Assembly (NCBI GenBank): GCA_963681975.1
Contig: OY820613.1
Location: forward strand, 434,001-498,000
DNA length: 64,000 nt
DNA from: JANELJ01 sp024511395
GTDB taxonomy: Bacteria > Pseudomonadota > Gammaproteobacteria > GRL18
Reading direction: 5' to 3'
The position numbers and the translations under genes were made by a program. This document shows positions 36,361-46,217 of the stretch, piece by piece. The notes beneath the pieces are model-generated. The model made no database searches. It was not told the origin of the DNA and was given only the letters and a program-made list of their open reading frames with translations. The stretch's first letter is position 1, and the number at the start of each line of letters is the position of its first letter.

Positions 36361-36432
36361 AACGATTAACCACCCTGCTCTTAAATCCCCCTTTTTGAAA
36401 AGGGGGATTTAAGAGCAGGGTGGTTAATCGTT
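36361..36432. terminator. 72-bp perfect palindrome between convergent genes
   Basis: A 35-bp perfect stem (outer arm AACGATTAACCACCCTGCTC, inner TTAAATCCCCC TTTT) has a two-base TG loop. Its right arm contains the last codons and TAA stop of the flavoprotein gene. It probably terminates both convergent transcripts. The inner AAATCCCCCTTTT motif also occurs at 33.7 kb. Confidence 0.8.
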
Positions 36433-37941
36433 GATTTCGTCGCCATGGAAGGTGCTTTCAAAGTGCATATTTTCAGGTTTTACACCATTGGCCAGCAGTA
36501 AGGGCTTTAACAGATGGTTAAGGTGTCCGGGTGCAGAAATGTATAAATCAAAATTAAGCAGATGTTTATGCTCATTGTGCAGGTGTTTGATTAAGGATTC
36601 CGCCACCACATCGGTTTTGGATTCCAGCACAATAGGGGTGTAGGTAAAATTATCCAGAGCATTATTCCAGGAACGGCACAGATTTTCCAGGTAGTTTTCT
36701 TCAACCTTGCGAGTTATCCAGTATAAATGAATGGTATCGGCATTATCCAGTGACATGGCGTGTTCTATGAGTCCTTTGATGGGCGCAAATCCGGTATCCC
36801 AGGCGACAAAAATCAGTGAATTGGGTGAGTCCTCATCCAGAACAAAACTGCCGTAAGGGCCTTTTAATTTCAGAGTGTCATTGGCTTTAACGTGCTTAAT
36901 AATGGCCTGACCAAAATTACTTTGGTCATTGACGGGAATATGAAATTCTAGGGTGCTGGGTTCGCAGGGACAGCTGGCGATGGAATATTCAGCCTGCAGT
37001 TCGGTCTCACTTCCGCCGCTACCTTCGGGAATGATCAACTCAATATGCTGACCGGCCAGAAAACGCAGACGCTGACTGCGGAGAGGGCGCAGGGTCATAA
37101 TAATGGCATGATTATTAATGGTCTGCAGTTTCTTCACTTTGGCGGTAATGCTCTGTAATGGAATATCATCGGCACTGACGGCTTCTTCAGTCTCCAGAGT
37201 AATATCAGTAATGGCCCAGTTTGAGCAGGTCAGAATATATCCCTGAGCTTTTTCACTTTCTGAAAAAACATAATCCTGATGGGCGGTTTTTTCGACCTTG
37301 CCGGACAGCAGTTTTGCCTTGCACTTGCCGCATTTACCGTTATTACAGCCGTAATCCACGGCTAGGCCACTGCGCAATGCTGATTCCAGCAAGGTTTCGG
37401 ACTTGTCGGAGGTAAAGTCATGACGGCTGGGTAACAGGCGTACATGGGGCAGCATAAATTGATGGATCTGCTGCTCCATATGATCGATGGGGGTGATCAT
37501 TTTTTCTATTTCCAGGTTTCTGACTTCAGCATGGAACCAGTCTTTACAGTCATTCAGAGCATGTTCTGGATTATCCCCGAGATTTATGGCCATTAAACGA
37601 TGCTTCAGGGCATAAATAAGTTCTTCCATTTTTTCTGCATGCTTGCGCTCATCGGCCAGTTCCTGGTTCATTTTTACCAGACGTCGGCTTAAAGCATCAA
37701 TCTGGGCACCTTCCCGTTCACTCTGAGCCATTTTATGCACAGCATCGCGCATAAACTTTTCCACTTTCTCAAGCATGGTATTGTCTTCATACTGAGCCTC
37801 AGGAAAAGCCTTTTTTAAATCCAAAAGGGTTACGGTACCTTCCATAACTTTTAGCTTGTTTTCCTGAATTTTCTTTTGAATATCCCCCCGTTTAACACCG
37901 ATAAGACGGGCTGCCTGAGATAATGATAAATGTCTGTCCAT
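36424..37941 (-). CDS. HTH-coiled-coil-[2Fe-2S]-flavin reductase fusion (505 aa)
   Basis: Start chosen at MDRHLSLSQAARLIGVKRGD (ATG 37941, TTGGAG upstream). Domain order: MerR/excisionase-like helix-turn-helix (about 3-48), charged coiled coil (about 55-115), linker, then a plant-type ferredoxin domain (about 165-250). Its cluster ligands are C199, C204, C207 and C239 (DYGCNNGKCGKCKAKL). A ferredoxin-NADP reductase module follows, with FAD motif AEYSIAS and nucleotide-binding region DTGFAPIKGLIEHA. The reductase half resembles CDP-6-deoxyglucoseen reductase and oxygenase reductases. The N-terminal HTH is unusual for that group, so a redox-linked regulatory or scaffold role is possible. No oxygenase is adjacent. 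Confidence 0.75.
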   Translation of the reverse strand: MDRHLSLSQAARLIGVKRGDIQKKIQENKLKVMEGTVTLLDLKKAFPEAQYEDNTMLEKVEKFMRDAVHKMAQSEREGAQIDALSRRLVKMNQELADERKHAEKMEELIYALKHRLMAINLGDNPEHALNDCKDWFHAEVRNLEIEKMITPIDHMEQQIHQFMLPHVRLLPSRHDFTSDKSETLLESALRSGLAVDYGCNNGKCGKCKAKLLSGKVEKTAHQDYVFSESEKAQGYILTCSNWAITDITLETEEAVSADDIPLQSITAKVKKLQTINNHAIIMTLRPLRSQRLRFLAGQHIELIIPEGSGGSETELQAEYSIASCPCEPSTLEFHIPVNDQSNFGQAIIKHVKANDTLKLKGPYGSFVLDEDSPNSLIFVAWDTGFAPIKGLIEHAMSLDNADTIHLYWITRKVEENYLENLCRSWNNALDNFTYTPIVLESKTDVVAESLIKHLHNEHKHLLNFDLYISAPGHLNHLLKPLLLANGVKPENMHFESTFHGDEIND

Positions 37942-39336
37942 GTTATTCTCCAAAAATCATAAGCGGTATAATCAGCTTAAGAAGGTAGTTTAGCCGGTAG
38001 TTTCACAGGCTGTTGACTGGGTTTACCGTACAGATAACCCTGGGCATAGTGGAACTTCATGTTTTTAATGATTGTTTCAGTCTGTTCTGTCTCAATGCCT
38101 TCTGCCACCAGTTGATGGCCGGTTTCATGAATCATGTCAGCCAGATGATGAATAATGCTGTATTGTTTTTTATCACCCAGCTGCTGAATCAGGGATATGT
38201 CAAACTTAACGATATCAACCGGCATGGAAGATAAATAACTGATGGATGAATAACCACTGCCGAAATCATCCAGAGCAATAATAAAGCCCAGTTTTTTCAG
38301 GGCATTAATATGTTTGCTGGCCTGGATTATATTGGTTATCAGGGAGGTTTCAGTTATTTCCAGAACAATTTTATACCACTTTAAATAAGGAACAAACAGG
38401 GATAGTTGCTCTACTATATTGTCATGAATAATAGAAGGTCCGGATACATTAATGGATACACCCGTCTGTTCTGGTATTTTTTTGTTTTTAAGATCTGCTT
38501 CAATGGTTTTAAAGATTGCTAGATCGAATTCGTATTCAAGTTTGCGGGATTCAATCAGTTCAAAAATATTTTGAGGCGAGATGATTTCATTGTCTTTTTG
38601 TATTCTCAGCAAGGCTTCATAATAATTCACCTTATGATCAGACAGGGTAATTATAGGCTGGTAAAACATAACAATATCTTTACCTGAGGCTACGGCATCA
38701 TAAACAATATTGTTGATTTTACTGGAAAAAATACTGTTGGAGCTTTTGTCAATGTCTTTTGAATAAAAAATAATATGATAATTGCCCGGTTTTTTTGCTT
38801 CATAGACAGCGACATCCGCCTGCCACAGGAGATCATTGATACTGCCGGACTGCTGTTCAATATTATGTGCAATACCAATACTGGCAACAACGGGTTCTTT
38901 AATATTTAAAGTACTGGAGTCCATATTTTTAATGGCATTTTTGCAACGTTCTGCAACTAAAAGGGCATCCTCTGGTTTGACCTCCTAGATAATGGTTGCA
39001 AACTCATCTCCGCCGATGCGATAGAGTTTTTCTCCTTTTCTTAATGAACCTTGAATGGTTTCTGCAAAGGACTGAAGAACCTTGTCATCCACCGGATGTC
39101 CATAAGTATCATTAATGCTTTTAAAATGGTTTATGTCAAACAGCAGCAGGGCGATTTTCTGACGGCTACCCGAGAAAATGTCCTGAACGTGCTGCCAGTG
39201 CTCTTCAAAAGCCCTGCGGTTAAAAACTCCAGTAAGTGCATCACGGTGAGCCATATCCTAGAGTTCTTTATTTTTATTGTCCAGGTTGGTAATCCCCCCA
39301 TTTATAAAGCAATTCATAAATAGAGGTTTTGCATAA

Positions 39337-39443
39337 GTCTTATCCACATATCCACATATCCACATATCCATAGGTCTGCCTGTTGGTAAGACCTTCAGGT
39401 TTATCTCACTGACAGGCCTGGCCTGTGGGTATGTGGATAAGAC
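39337..39443. repeat. MITE-like inverted repeat with 8-bp tandem repeats
   Basis: GTCTTATCCACATA at the left and its exact complement at the right enclose 79 bases. Inside are about 3.5 tandem copies of ATCCACAT and a perfect odd palindrome ACAGGCCTGGCCTGT. It lies between the IS3 transposase end and the GGDEF-EAL remnant and could be the IS3 terminus region or a separate small element. Confidence 0.45.
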
Positions 39444-39464
39444 GGTTTAAATTGTTTTCTAACA

Positions 39465-40487
39465 GACTAAAGCCAATTTTTGCCTGGGTGGTACTCCACC
39501 GATAGCCGTATGGGGTCGTTCATTATTATAACTCCATTTCCAGCATGTTGCTGTTTCCTGTGCATGCTCTATAGAATTAAATAAAAACTGATTTAACCAT
39601 TCATGGCGTACCGTTCGATTAAACCGCTCTACATAAGCATTTTATTGTGGATTACCCGGCTGGATATATTGTCGTTTTATATCCTGTGCCTTTACCCGGT
39701 CAACCACTTTCTGGCTTATGTACTCAGGCCCGTTATCGCATCAAATGGTTTTGGGCTTGCCTCGCCATTCAATAATGCGTTCCAGTGTCCGTATCACTCT
39801 TAATGCCGGTAATGATAAATCCACTTCAATGCCCGGGCATTCTAGATTATAATCATTAATAACATTAAAGGTACGAAAGCTACGTCCGTCTTTTAACTGG
39901 TCATGCATAAAATCCATCGACCAGGTATCATTGATTTGCTCTGGAACCGCCAGGGTATCTGGTTTTTTACGTTTTAATCGTTTTTTAGGCTTTATCCTTA
40001 GGTTTAATTCCAGCTCCCGATAAATACGGTATACTCGTTTATGGTTTCAGGGAAAGCCTTTAACATTACGCAAATACAGGAAGCATAATCCAAAGCCCCG
40101 GTTTTTATAAGCCTGCGTCAAACGCAGCAGCCAGTCAGCAATTTTGTCATTTTCCTGTGAATTTTTTGCCTGATAACGATAACAGGTTTCACTAATATCA
40201 AAGATACGACAGGCCAGCCTGATGGATATTTCTCTGTCCCTGACTACTTGTTTAGCCATCTCCCTGCGATGGGATGGCTTTACCACTTTTTTGCCATGGC
40301 CCCCTGAATAATCTCTGCCTTTAAGTGCTCTTCTGCATACATCTTCTTCAAGCGGCGGTTTTCTTCTTCCAGCTCTTTCATGCGTTTCATCATGGAAACA
40401 TTCATGCCGCCGTATTTGACCCGCCAGTTATAGAAGGTAGCATCACTCATACCATGGGTGCGGCATAATTCAGTGACCGGCACGCCT
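39465..40487 (-). pseudogene. IS3-family element remnant (OrfA and OrfB decayed)
   Basis: OrfA (40280-40483) lacks its N-terminus but keeps ELCRTHGMSDATFYNWRVKY and a leucine-zipper region. OrfB (from 40286) reads ACRIFDISETCYRYQAKN and later SMDFMHDQL (first Asp), CDNGPEYIS (second Asp) and YVERFNRTVRHEW (Glu). It has TGA at 40047 (GFP-stop-NHKRVYR), TGA in KTI-stop-CDNG near 39740 and TAA in NPQ-stop-NAY near 39645. The right boundary is a deletion scar, as the OrfA start is missing. Confidence 0.8.
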
Positions 40488-41447
40488 GATCCAGCTCATC
40501 AATATAATGTGAGATTTCAAGTAAGGGACGTGAAAGAAAAAAACTAATCAGAAAATAAAATAAAATGGCAAAACCAATTAAAATAATGAAATTTCGGGCA
40601 ATAGCCTGTTTTAGAAACTGAGTAAATATCTGGATGTCACTATTACTTTTAACCTTATAACTTAAATAACCTGAATTCTGGATAAGAACTAAAAAATATT
40701 GAACTAAATGCCTGTTTCTCGATCAGATCATTTAATGACCAAATCAAATGAATTTGAACAAGGAACAGGCAAGTGACTACTATAGATGAATTGTATTGTA
40801 ATATCGCTGATTTCAACCAGTTCTTTTATCCTGAATGGGAAAAAACACTGCTGGAATCCGGTGATAAAAAGAGAAGACAACAAGGTGTAATGAGCCCCGG
40901 TGAACTGATGACTATCCTGATTAACTTTCATCAGTCACATTACAAAGATTTTAAGAGTTATTATTTATGCCATGTGCATCAACATCTTAGGAAAGAGTTT
41001 CCAAATTTATTGAGCTATAGCCGTTTCCTGTGAGTGATGTCATCGGTACTGGTGCCATTATGCGCTTACTTTACTCATTGCAAAGGAAAGCCCACCGGAA
41101 TTGCCTTTGTTGATGCGACCAGCATTAAAGTATGCCACAACATTCGCATACCCAGGCATAAAGTCTTTGATGGTGTTGCTCAGCGAGGCAAATCGACCAT
41201 GGGGTGGTTCTATGGGTTTAAAGTTCACCTGATCATTAATCATAAAGGTGAAATACTGGCCACTAAATTGACGGCCGGTAATGTAGATGACAGAAAACCG
41301 GTTCCTGAAATGGCCAAAGACTTATATGGAAAGCTTTATGGTGACAAAGGCTATGTCTCCAGTCTTTTAAGTGATGAACTGTTTGAACAGGATGTCGAGC
41401 TTATTACCGTGAGCGCCAATTAATCCCACATTGATCTGCTACCCCAC

Positions 41448-42917
41448 CTACTGTAACGCCTGAATTTTTTCAGCACACAGCCAGGGCAGTAAATCATCAA
41501 ATGCTTCAGGCTCTGCATGGCGGCCCAGCCTGGGTAACTCTGTCAGGATATAACGGATATAAGCAAAGGGCTCCGGTTTATTGGCTTTAGCCGTTTCAAT
41601 TAAACTGTAAAGCGTCGCACTGGCCATAGCGCCATTGGGTGTCTGACTGAACAGCCAGTTTTTTCTGCCAATCACAAACGGTTTGATGCGCCGTTCGGCG
41701 GCATTATTATCAATCTCCGGATGACTATCTTCAATGTGGCAGGTTAACTGAGTCCATTGATTTAAAGCATAATGAATAGCCTTGCCCGGAAGTTGTTTGG
41801 GCGGTACCTGCTCAGCGGATTTATCCAGCCATTGCTTAAACTGATTTAATATGGGCTGACTTTTCTTTTGACGAACCAGATAACGCTGCTCTGCACTCAT
41901 GGTTTTGCACTGCTTTTCAATGGCATACAGTTTGGCAATGGTGTTCAGTGCCATATGGGCCTTTCCGGGTTTCACGTTTTTACCCTTAAGGGCTTTAATC
42001 ACCTCATCAAACTTACGCCGGGCATGAGCCCGGCAACCGACAGAGACAATGCCACTTTGCGGGGTACACACCTGGGCATAACCACTATAGCCATCGGTTT
42101 GAAGATATTGACCTTTAAAATCCTGCAGGTAGTTTTTGGCAAACAGCCCACTGCGCCCGGGCTGATAATCATAAATAATAACAGGTGGAGATACACCGCT
42201 ACTGCCGCTTTGGTACAACCACATACAGGACTGACTTTGTGCCTTTCTTCCCGGTTCATTGAGCACCTGAACCGGAGTTTCATCGGCCTGGATAATGGAT
42301 TGCTGTAACTGATAATGAATAAGTCGTTGCAACAGAGGTTGACTTAGTTGGGCTGTTTTTATCATCCGGTTAGCCATGCTGGTGCGGTTAATATCAATAT
42401 TCAGACGTTTAAATATGGCTTCCTGTCGATACAGGGGTAAGGCATCGGTATATCTGGCAACGGCAATATGGGCCAGTAAGCCAGGTGATGCAATACTCTT
42501 TTCAATGGGCTGAGCCGGTTCAGGCGCTGTTTTAATGCCATTGTCACACTGACGGCAGGCGTATTTGACCCGAATGTGCTCTATAACTTTAATCTGCGCA
42601 GGAATGATATCCGGTTGTTCAGAGGTGTCTTCTCCGATTTCATGCAAAGCATGACCACAGCCGCAAACCTGCTCGCTTTTGGGTAATTCGTAATGAATTT
42701 GCTCTCCGGGCAGGTCTTTGGGTAAGGGTTTGCGACCGGGCTTTTCAGAAGAACGACCAAAGCGTTTATGTTGTAACAGGTTAAACTGCTCTTCATAAAA
42801 CCGGACTTTGGTTTCTAAATCCACTATCCTGGATTGCAGTTGAGCAATGGTTTTGTCGGTTGATGCGGCAGTGGATTTCATGGGCTGCATTGTACTACAG
42901 CAAGTATAATGTTTCAC
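41448..42917 (-). CDS. tnpC: IS66 TnpC transposase, 41-residue internal deletion
   Basis: This 489-aa IS66 transposase has an N-terminal coiled coil, then the zinc-finger block (CGCGHALHEIGEDTSEQPD and VKYACRQCDNGIK), then the catalytic domain. The first Asp is in IQADETPVQVL, the second in LQTDGYSGYAQV and the Glu near CHIEDSHPEIDNNAAER. Compared with the fragment at 3.0 kb it lacks 41 residues between RSSEKP and GRKPLP, an in-frame loss of the acidic linker between coiled coil and zinc finger. Whether it remains active is unknown. Confidence 0.9.
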   Translation of the reverse strand: MKHYTCCSTMQPMKSTAASTDKTIAQLQSRIVDLETKVRFYEEQFNLLQHKRFGRSSEKPGRKPLPKDLPGEQIHYELPKSEQVCGCGHALHEIGEDTSEQPDIIPAQIKVIEHIRVKYACRQCDNGIKTAPEPAQPIEKSIASPGLLAHIAVARYTDALPLYRQEAIFKRLNIDINRTSMANRMIKTAQLSQPLLQRLIHYQLQQSIIQADETPVQVLNEPGRKAQSQSCMWLYQSGSSGVSPPVIIYDYQPGRSGLFAKNYLQDFKGQYLQTDGYSGYAQVCTPQSGIVSVGCRAHARRKFDEVIKALKGKNVKPGKAHMALNTIAKLYAIEKQCKTMSAEQRYLVRQKKSQPILNQFKQWLDKSAEQVPPKQLPGKAIHYALNQWTQLTCHIEDSHPEIDNNAAERRIKPFVIGRKNWLFSQTPNGAMASATLYSLIETAKANKPEPFAYIRYILTELPRLGRHAEPEAFDDLLPWLCAEKIQALQ

Positions 42918-42990
42918 CGTTAAATCAATGCATCACCTTGTTTTTGTTTGGTTTTTTCTGCGCTTATTCAATGCTTCAGCCGTAGTTTTG

Positions 42991-43347
42991 TCAGCCAATA
43001 TGCGTATAGTTTAGTCGGGGGTGAGCCTGAACTTTTTCAATGTTTAAGCCATCCGGAAGCCAGTTTAATTCCCGCTGAGTTAAACTGACAGAGGTCTGTC
43101 CTCTTAACTCAGGCCATTTAAAGCGCCCCTTTTCCAGACGCTTATAATACAGCCAGAAACCATTATTATCCCGGTGCAGAATTTTAAGTTTATCCCGGCT
43201 ACAATTACAAAAGACAAACAGGCTGGCGCTGAAAACATCCTGCTGCAGAACTTCAGAAACCAGCAGGCTTAATCCGTTTATGCTCTTTCTCATATCGGTG
43301 GCACCACAGGCCAGGTAAACCTGAGTGTTTTGATTAACACGCAACAT
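42991..43347 (-). CDS. tnpB: IS66 TnpB (Orf2), 118 aa
   Basis: Intact accessory protein MLRVNQNTQVYLACGATDMR then KSINGLSLLV, with the conserved DMRKSINGL motif and the RDNNGFWLYYKRLEKGRFKW core of the IS66 Orf2 family. It lies between tnpA and tnpC in the usual order and has its own start, unlike the copy at 3.4 kb. Confidence 0.92.
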   Translation of the reverse strand: MLRVNQNTQVYLACGATDMRKSINGLSLLVSEVLQQDVFSASLFVFCNCSRDKLKILHRDNNGFWLYYKRLEKGRFKWPELRGQTSVSLTQRELNWLPDGLNIEKVQAHPRLNYTHIG

Positions 43348-43351
43348 TAAG

Positions 43352-43645
43352 CTATTTCAGTAAAGACAGTACTTGCATAAAGGTTGGCTGGTCAAAGCCT
43401 GGCTGGATTTCCAGACTTAAACCATTGGGCAGGTTTAAAATCAGACCTGAAACGGTCTTATCCTGAACAACCTGCACCGGTATTAAGCTTTCACTATCAT
43501 CAGACTGCCTCAGAAATTTGGCTTTGTAGTAACTGAACATATGAGTTTTAAGATTGTGTTGCTGGCAGTATTGCTTCTGAGTCAGGCCGCTGGACTGCCA
43601 GGCCTGTAGGTGTGTGCGCATTTCTTCATCTCGTTCGTGGGGCAT
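43352..43645 (-). CDS. tnpA: IS66 TnpA (Orf1), 97 aa, altered C-terminus
   Basis: Small helix-turn-helix protein (WQSSGLTQKQYCQQHNLKTH) opening the IS66 operon. Its last ~10 residues (FMQVLSLLK) differ from the other copy through a small deletion near 43379. The ancestral ending is not certain, as both copies are decayed in places. Confidence 0.85.
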   Translation of the reverse strand: MPHERDEEMRTHLQAWQSSGLTQKQYCQQHNLKTHMFSYYKAKFLRQSDDSESLIPVQVVQDKTVSGLILNLPNGLSLEIQPGFDQPTFMQVLSLLK

Positions 43646-43952
43646 AGGGTTACCTTTTATGATTATGAAATTATAAAAAGTAATAGTTTGAAGGATTTTA
43701 AGGGGTGGGGGTAGGTGGGATTATTTGGCGCTTACTTATTACCAATGTCAGACGAAACATGAAACCACGTGCCATTGCATTGTGGGATAAGATTATGCTG
43801 AAAAAACGTTTTATAATTGAAACGGTTAATGATCAGCTAAAAAATATTACACAGATTGAACATTCACGTCATAGAAGCGTAAGTGGTTTTATGTTGAACC
43901 TTATTGGTTCTCTGATTGCCTATTGTCATAAAAAGACAAGCCGACAATCAGA

Positions 43953-43980
43953 GTGGATACACAGTTTAATTTACACTATC
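43953..43980 (+). repeat. IS256-family terminal remnant
   Basis: GTGGATACACAGTTTAATTT then ACACTATC matches the IS256 tail after the fragment at 15.8 kb with two changes. It joins the truncated IS982 to the end of the hydrolase gene. Confidence 0.6.
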
Positions 43981-44002
43981 GATTTATCATATTGGTTACG
44001 TC

Positions 44003-44869
44003 TTATGGGTGATCGGTAAGAACGCTTTCTACGGTATCAAGTAAATCAAACTCATATTTAGCATCAAAAAAATGATTGGCACCCTCAATAATAATAATGG
44101 TGGTATTGGTTGATGCCAGGCTCTTATTCCAGTTTTTGTCCACTCGGGTATCTTCACTGCCCAGGATCAGCGTTTTTTTAATGGGCGTCTGTTTAAGGTA
44201 CTGATACAGATTATCTTTGGAAAGATTGTAATAAGAAATAAAATTATTAGCTGTTGTTACATATTCCTTACAGTATGATAAAGCAAACTTTTTCAGTTCA
44301 TTTTTATCCGGTATTTTCTGGGCCAGTTCAATATCCTTACGGGTGGCATATGAATTAGGAGTGTCTCCAAAATTGGGCATGGAAAGAAAAATCAGCTGGT
44401 TTACGGGGGCTTCAGGGTAATGATGAATATAGGCTATAAGCTGTGAAGAACCCGCACTATGGCCAATAAGCGTGATTTTTTTTCCTGTCTTTGCTGTTAA
44501 CCAATTTACCCACTGATTAATATCTTTAAGATCACCCAGAAGAGAATGGGTATGAATGGCTTCACAGGATAAACTTGGTGTCAGTACGGTATAGCTGGAT
44601 TCATGCAGCGATTCTGCCAGTTGTTTAACAGTCTGGAAGTTATGTGTCAGCATAAAACTATGCAGGATCATAACGACCGGTTTATTGCTTCCGCCGGGAT
44701 AAAATTCACCATAGGCGGCTATTTTATTGGTGAGTTGCAGGGTTACAGGCTGAGGTTCATAGGCATTTTCCTGAGCTAAAACAGGAGGATACAGGAACAG
44801 GGCAATTAAACAGATGAAACTATAGACCGTTTTAACGATACTGTTTTTTTTAAACAAAATACTCAACAT
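44003..44869 (-). CDS. secreted alpha/beta hydrolase (288 aa)
   Basis: A long N-terminal hydrophobic segment (about residues 13-32, ending LAQ) indicates export. The fold signals are VVMILHSFMLTHNFQTV (oxyanion region), the nucleophile elbow GHSAG (Ser138), an Asp in LILGSEDTRVDKNW, and His in EGANHFFDA (about 269). Ser-Asp-His spacing fits an esterase or lipase-like alpha/beta hydrolase; the substrate cannot be told. The gene is complete with a TAA stop 22 bp from IS debris. The region 44870-45007 upstream is non-coding and A+T-rich. Confidence 0.75.
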   Translation of the reverse strand: MLSILFKKNSIVKTVYSFICLIALFLYPPVLAQENAYEPQPVTLQLTNKIAAYGEFYPGGSNKPVVMILHSFMLTHNFQTVKQLAESLHESSYTVLTPSLSCEAIHTHSLLGDLKDINQWVNWLTAKTGKKITLIGHSAGSSQLIAYIHHYPEAPVNQLIFLSMPNFGDTPNSYATRKDIELAQKIPDKNELKKFALSYCKEYVTTANNFISYYNLSKDNLYQYLKQTPIKKTLILGSEDTRVDKNWNKSLASTNTTIIIIEGANHFFDAKYEFDLLDTVESVLTDHP

Positions 44870-45007
44870 AGTAAGACGTCCATTACTGTCACAGGAATTG
44901 AGTCTGAAATTATAATTATAAATTGAGTATAGTGTATAAATTCAAATAGTGTATTGTTTGAGGGAATTAGTTTTCCGGGGCTGGCAGCTTAAACCTGCAT
45001 AAACCTG

Positions 45008-46217
45008 TTACACCAGATCTAGGTATTTTTGAGGATCAACTTTCCACTGCTGGTCAGATTCAGAACTGGTGATTTTATATTTATCCTGTCTGGCTAAATC
45101 AATCAGCTTAGGTTCAATGGTTTCACGGGTGCGGGTGTTAAGAAAAATAATAACCTTTGGCGTCAGAAGGCTTTTGTCGTTTTCATAAACCACGGCCAGG
45201 TATTTTTTATTCAGCATAACCAGGGTTGCTGGTGGGTAGATGCCGACACACTGGATAAATTCGTGTAATAACTGCGGGTTAAAATGTGACTCGGCCTAGG
45301 ATAACATGCGTTTAAGGACTACGGAAGGATCCTTGCCTTTATGGTAGCAGCGGTCTGCGGTCAGGGCATCATAAACATCAACAATGGCTGACATTTGCTC
45401 GATTTCACTAATTTCATCCTCTTTCCAGCCGTTAGGATAGCCGCTGCCATCATACTTTTCATGGTGTAAGGCAGCTACATCCAGGGCATTCTGGTTTATT
45501 CCTTTCCAGAATAATGTGGCTGTCAACTACATGGCGACGCATAATGACAAATTCTTTGTCCGTCAGTTTGTCTGGTTTGTTTAAAATTTCATCCGGAGTC
45601 AGTGTTTTGCCGATATCATGTAAAAAACCACCCACACCGACATCGTGAATAATAGTTTCTGACATGCCCCTGCTTTGAGCAAAGGACATCATTAAAACAC
45701 CAATATTGACAGAATGCTCAAAAGTATAGGCATCCCAGTGACGAATACGGGACAGTCCCAGCAGGGCATTATGGTTATTTAGAACTGACTCGGACATATC
45801 ATTAACAATAGAGGTCACTTCCTTCATTTTAACCTGCTGACCCAGTTTGACATCAGACATGATAGTGCTGATAAGCCCTTCAGCCTGTTTTTTAATATCT
45901 TTGGCTTTAGTCCGAATGGTTTTCAGGTTCTGTGGTTTCTTCCTGTTTTGTGGGGCTTTGACTGGAGGGGCTTCACTATCAGCTACAGCATTTTTTCCAG
46001 CAGATTGGTTGAGCTGTTCAGGCGCGGCTTCTATATCCAGACCTTTATCAGTATCGATTTTCAGGGTTTTAATACCGGACTTAAGCAGTTTCTTTATATC
46101 AGTAGGATCGGTAATTTTAAACTGGTTTCTGACAAAAGGATGGTCTAGCTAGGAGCAGTTTAACTCGTGGATATACATGTCTTTACGAATTTGTTTGACA
46201 AAAATGGTTTTTATCAT
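45008..46217 (-). pseudogene. HD-GYP cyclic-di-GMP phosphodiesterase, two ambers and a frameshift
   Basis: Reconstructed from ATG 46217: MIKTIFVKQIRKDMYIHELN (DUF3391 domain), then TAG at the position of the conserved Trp in LNCS-W-LDHPF (46144, context CCTAG). The HD-GYP domain follows with HSVNIGVLMMSFA, HDIGKTLTPDEI, ALHHEKYDGSGYPNGWKEDE and VDVYDALTADRCYHK. A frameshift near 45505 falls between HIILERNK and NQNALDVAALHHE. A second TAG at 45293-45295 (RMLS-stop-AESHFNP, context CCTAGG) precedes a normal C-terminus ending at 45008. The protein cannot be made as sequenced. Confidence 0.85.

Larger units (their letters stand above)
37977..40669 (-). pseudogene. membrane GGDEF-EAL cyclic-di-GMP protein, broken by two ambers and IS3/IS982
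   Basis: The C-terminal part (37977-39300) encodes a diguanylate cyclase domain (RDALTGVFNRRAFEEHW, then GGDEF) and an EAL phosphodiesterase domain (YEALLRIQKDNE; DDFGSGYSS). TAG at 39258 precedes the GGDEF domain (NKEL-stop-DMAHRD). A second TAG at 38985 follows it closely (GGDEFATII-stop-EVKPED). Both are in TCTAGG. Upstream, at 40488-40669, the same strand encodes a membrane helix and HAMP-like start (NFIIILIGFAILFYFLISFF then LSRPLLEISHYIDEL), separated by an IS3 remnant and cut by IS982 copy 2. The sensory N-terminus is lost. Confidence 0.8.
41409..43735 (-). mobile_element. IS66-family element (2327 bp), complete ends
   Basis: The inverted ends are GTGAGCGCCAATTAATCCCA and the complement of TGGGATTATTTGGCGCTTAC. 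A perfect 8-bp target duplication TTATTACC (41401-41408, 43736-43743) lies inside IS982, matching the known 8-bp rule of IS66. Gene order tnpA-tnpB-tnpC is normal. Confidence 0.93.
40670..43952 (+). mobile_element. IS982-family element, copy 2, split by IS66 and truncated
   Basis: The left end CCTGAATTCTGGATAAGAAC begins at 40670. The transposase (GTG 40773) has the same TGA after RFL (41031) as copy 1. It is then interrupted at 41408 by IS66 with the 8-bp duplication TTATTACC, and resumes at 43736 with TNVRRNMKPRAIALWDKIML. The element is cut near 43952 by an IS256 terminus, so its right end is missing. It lies in the broken GGDEF-EAL gene. Confidence 0.85.
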
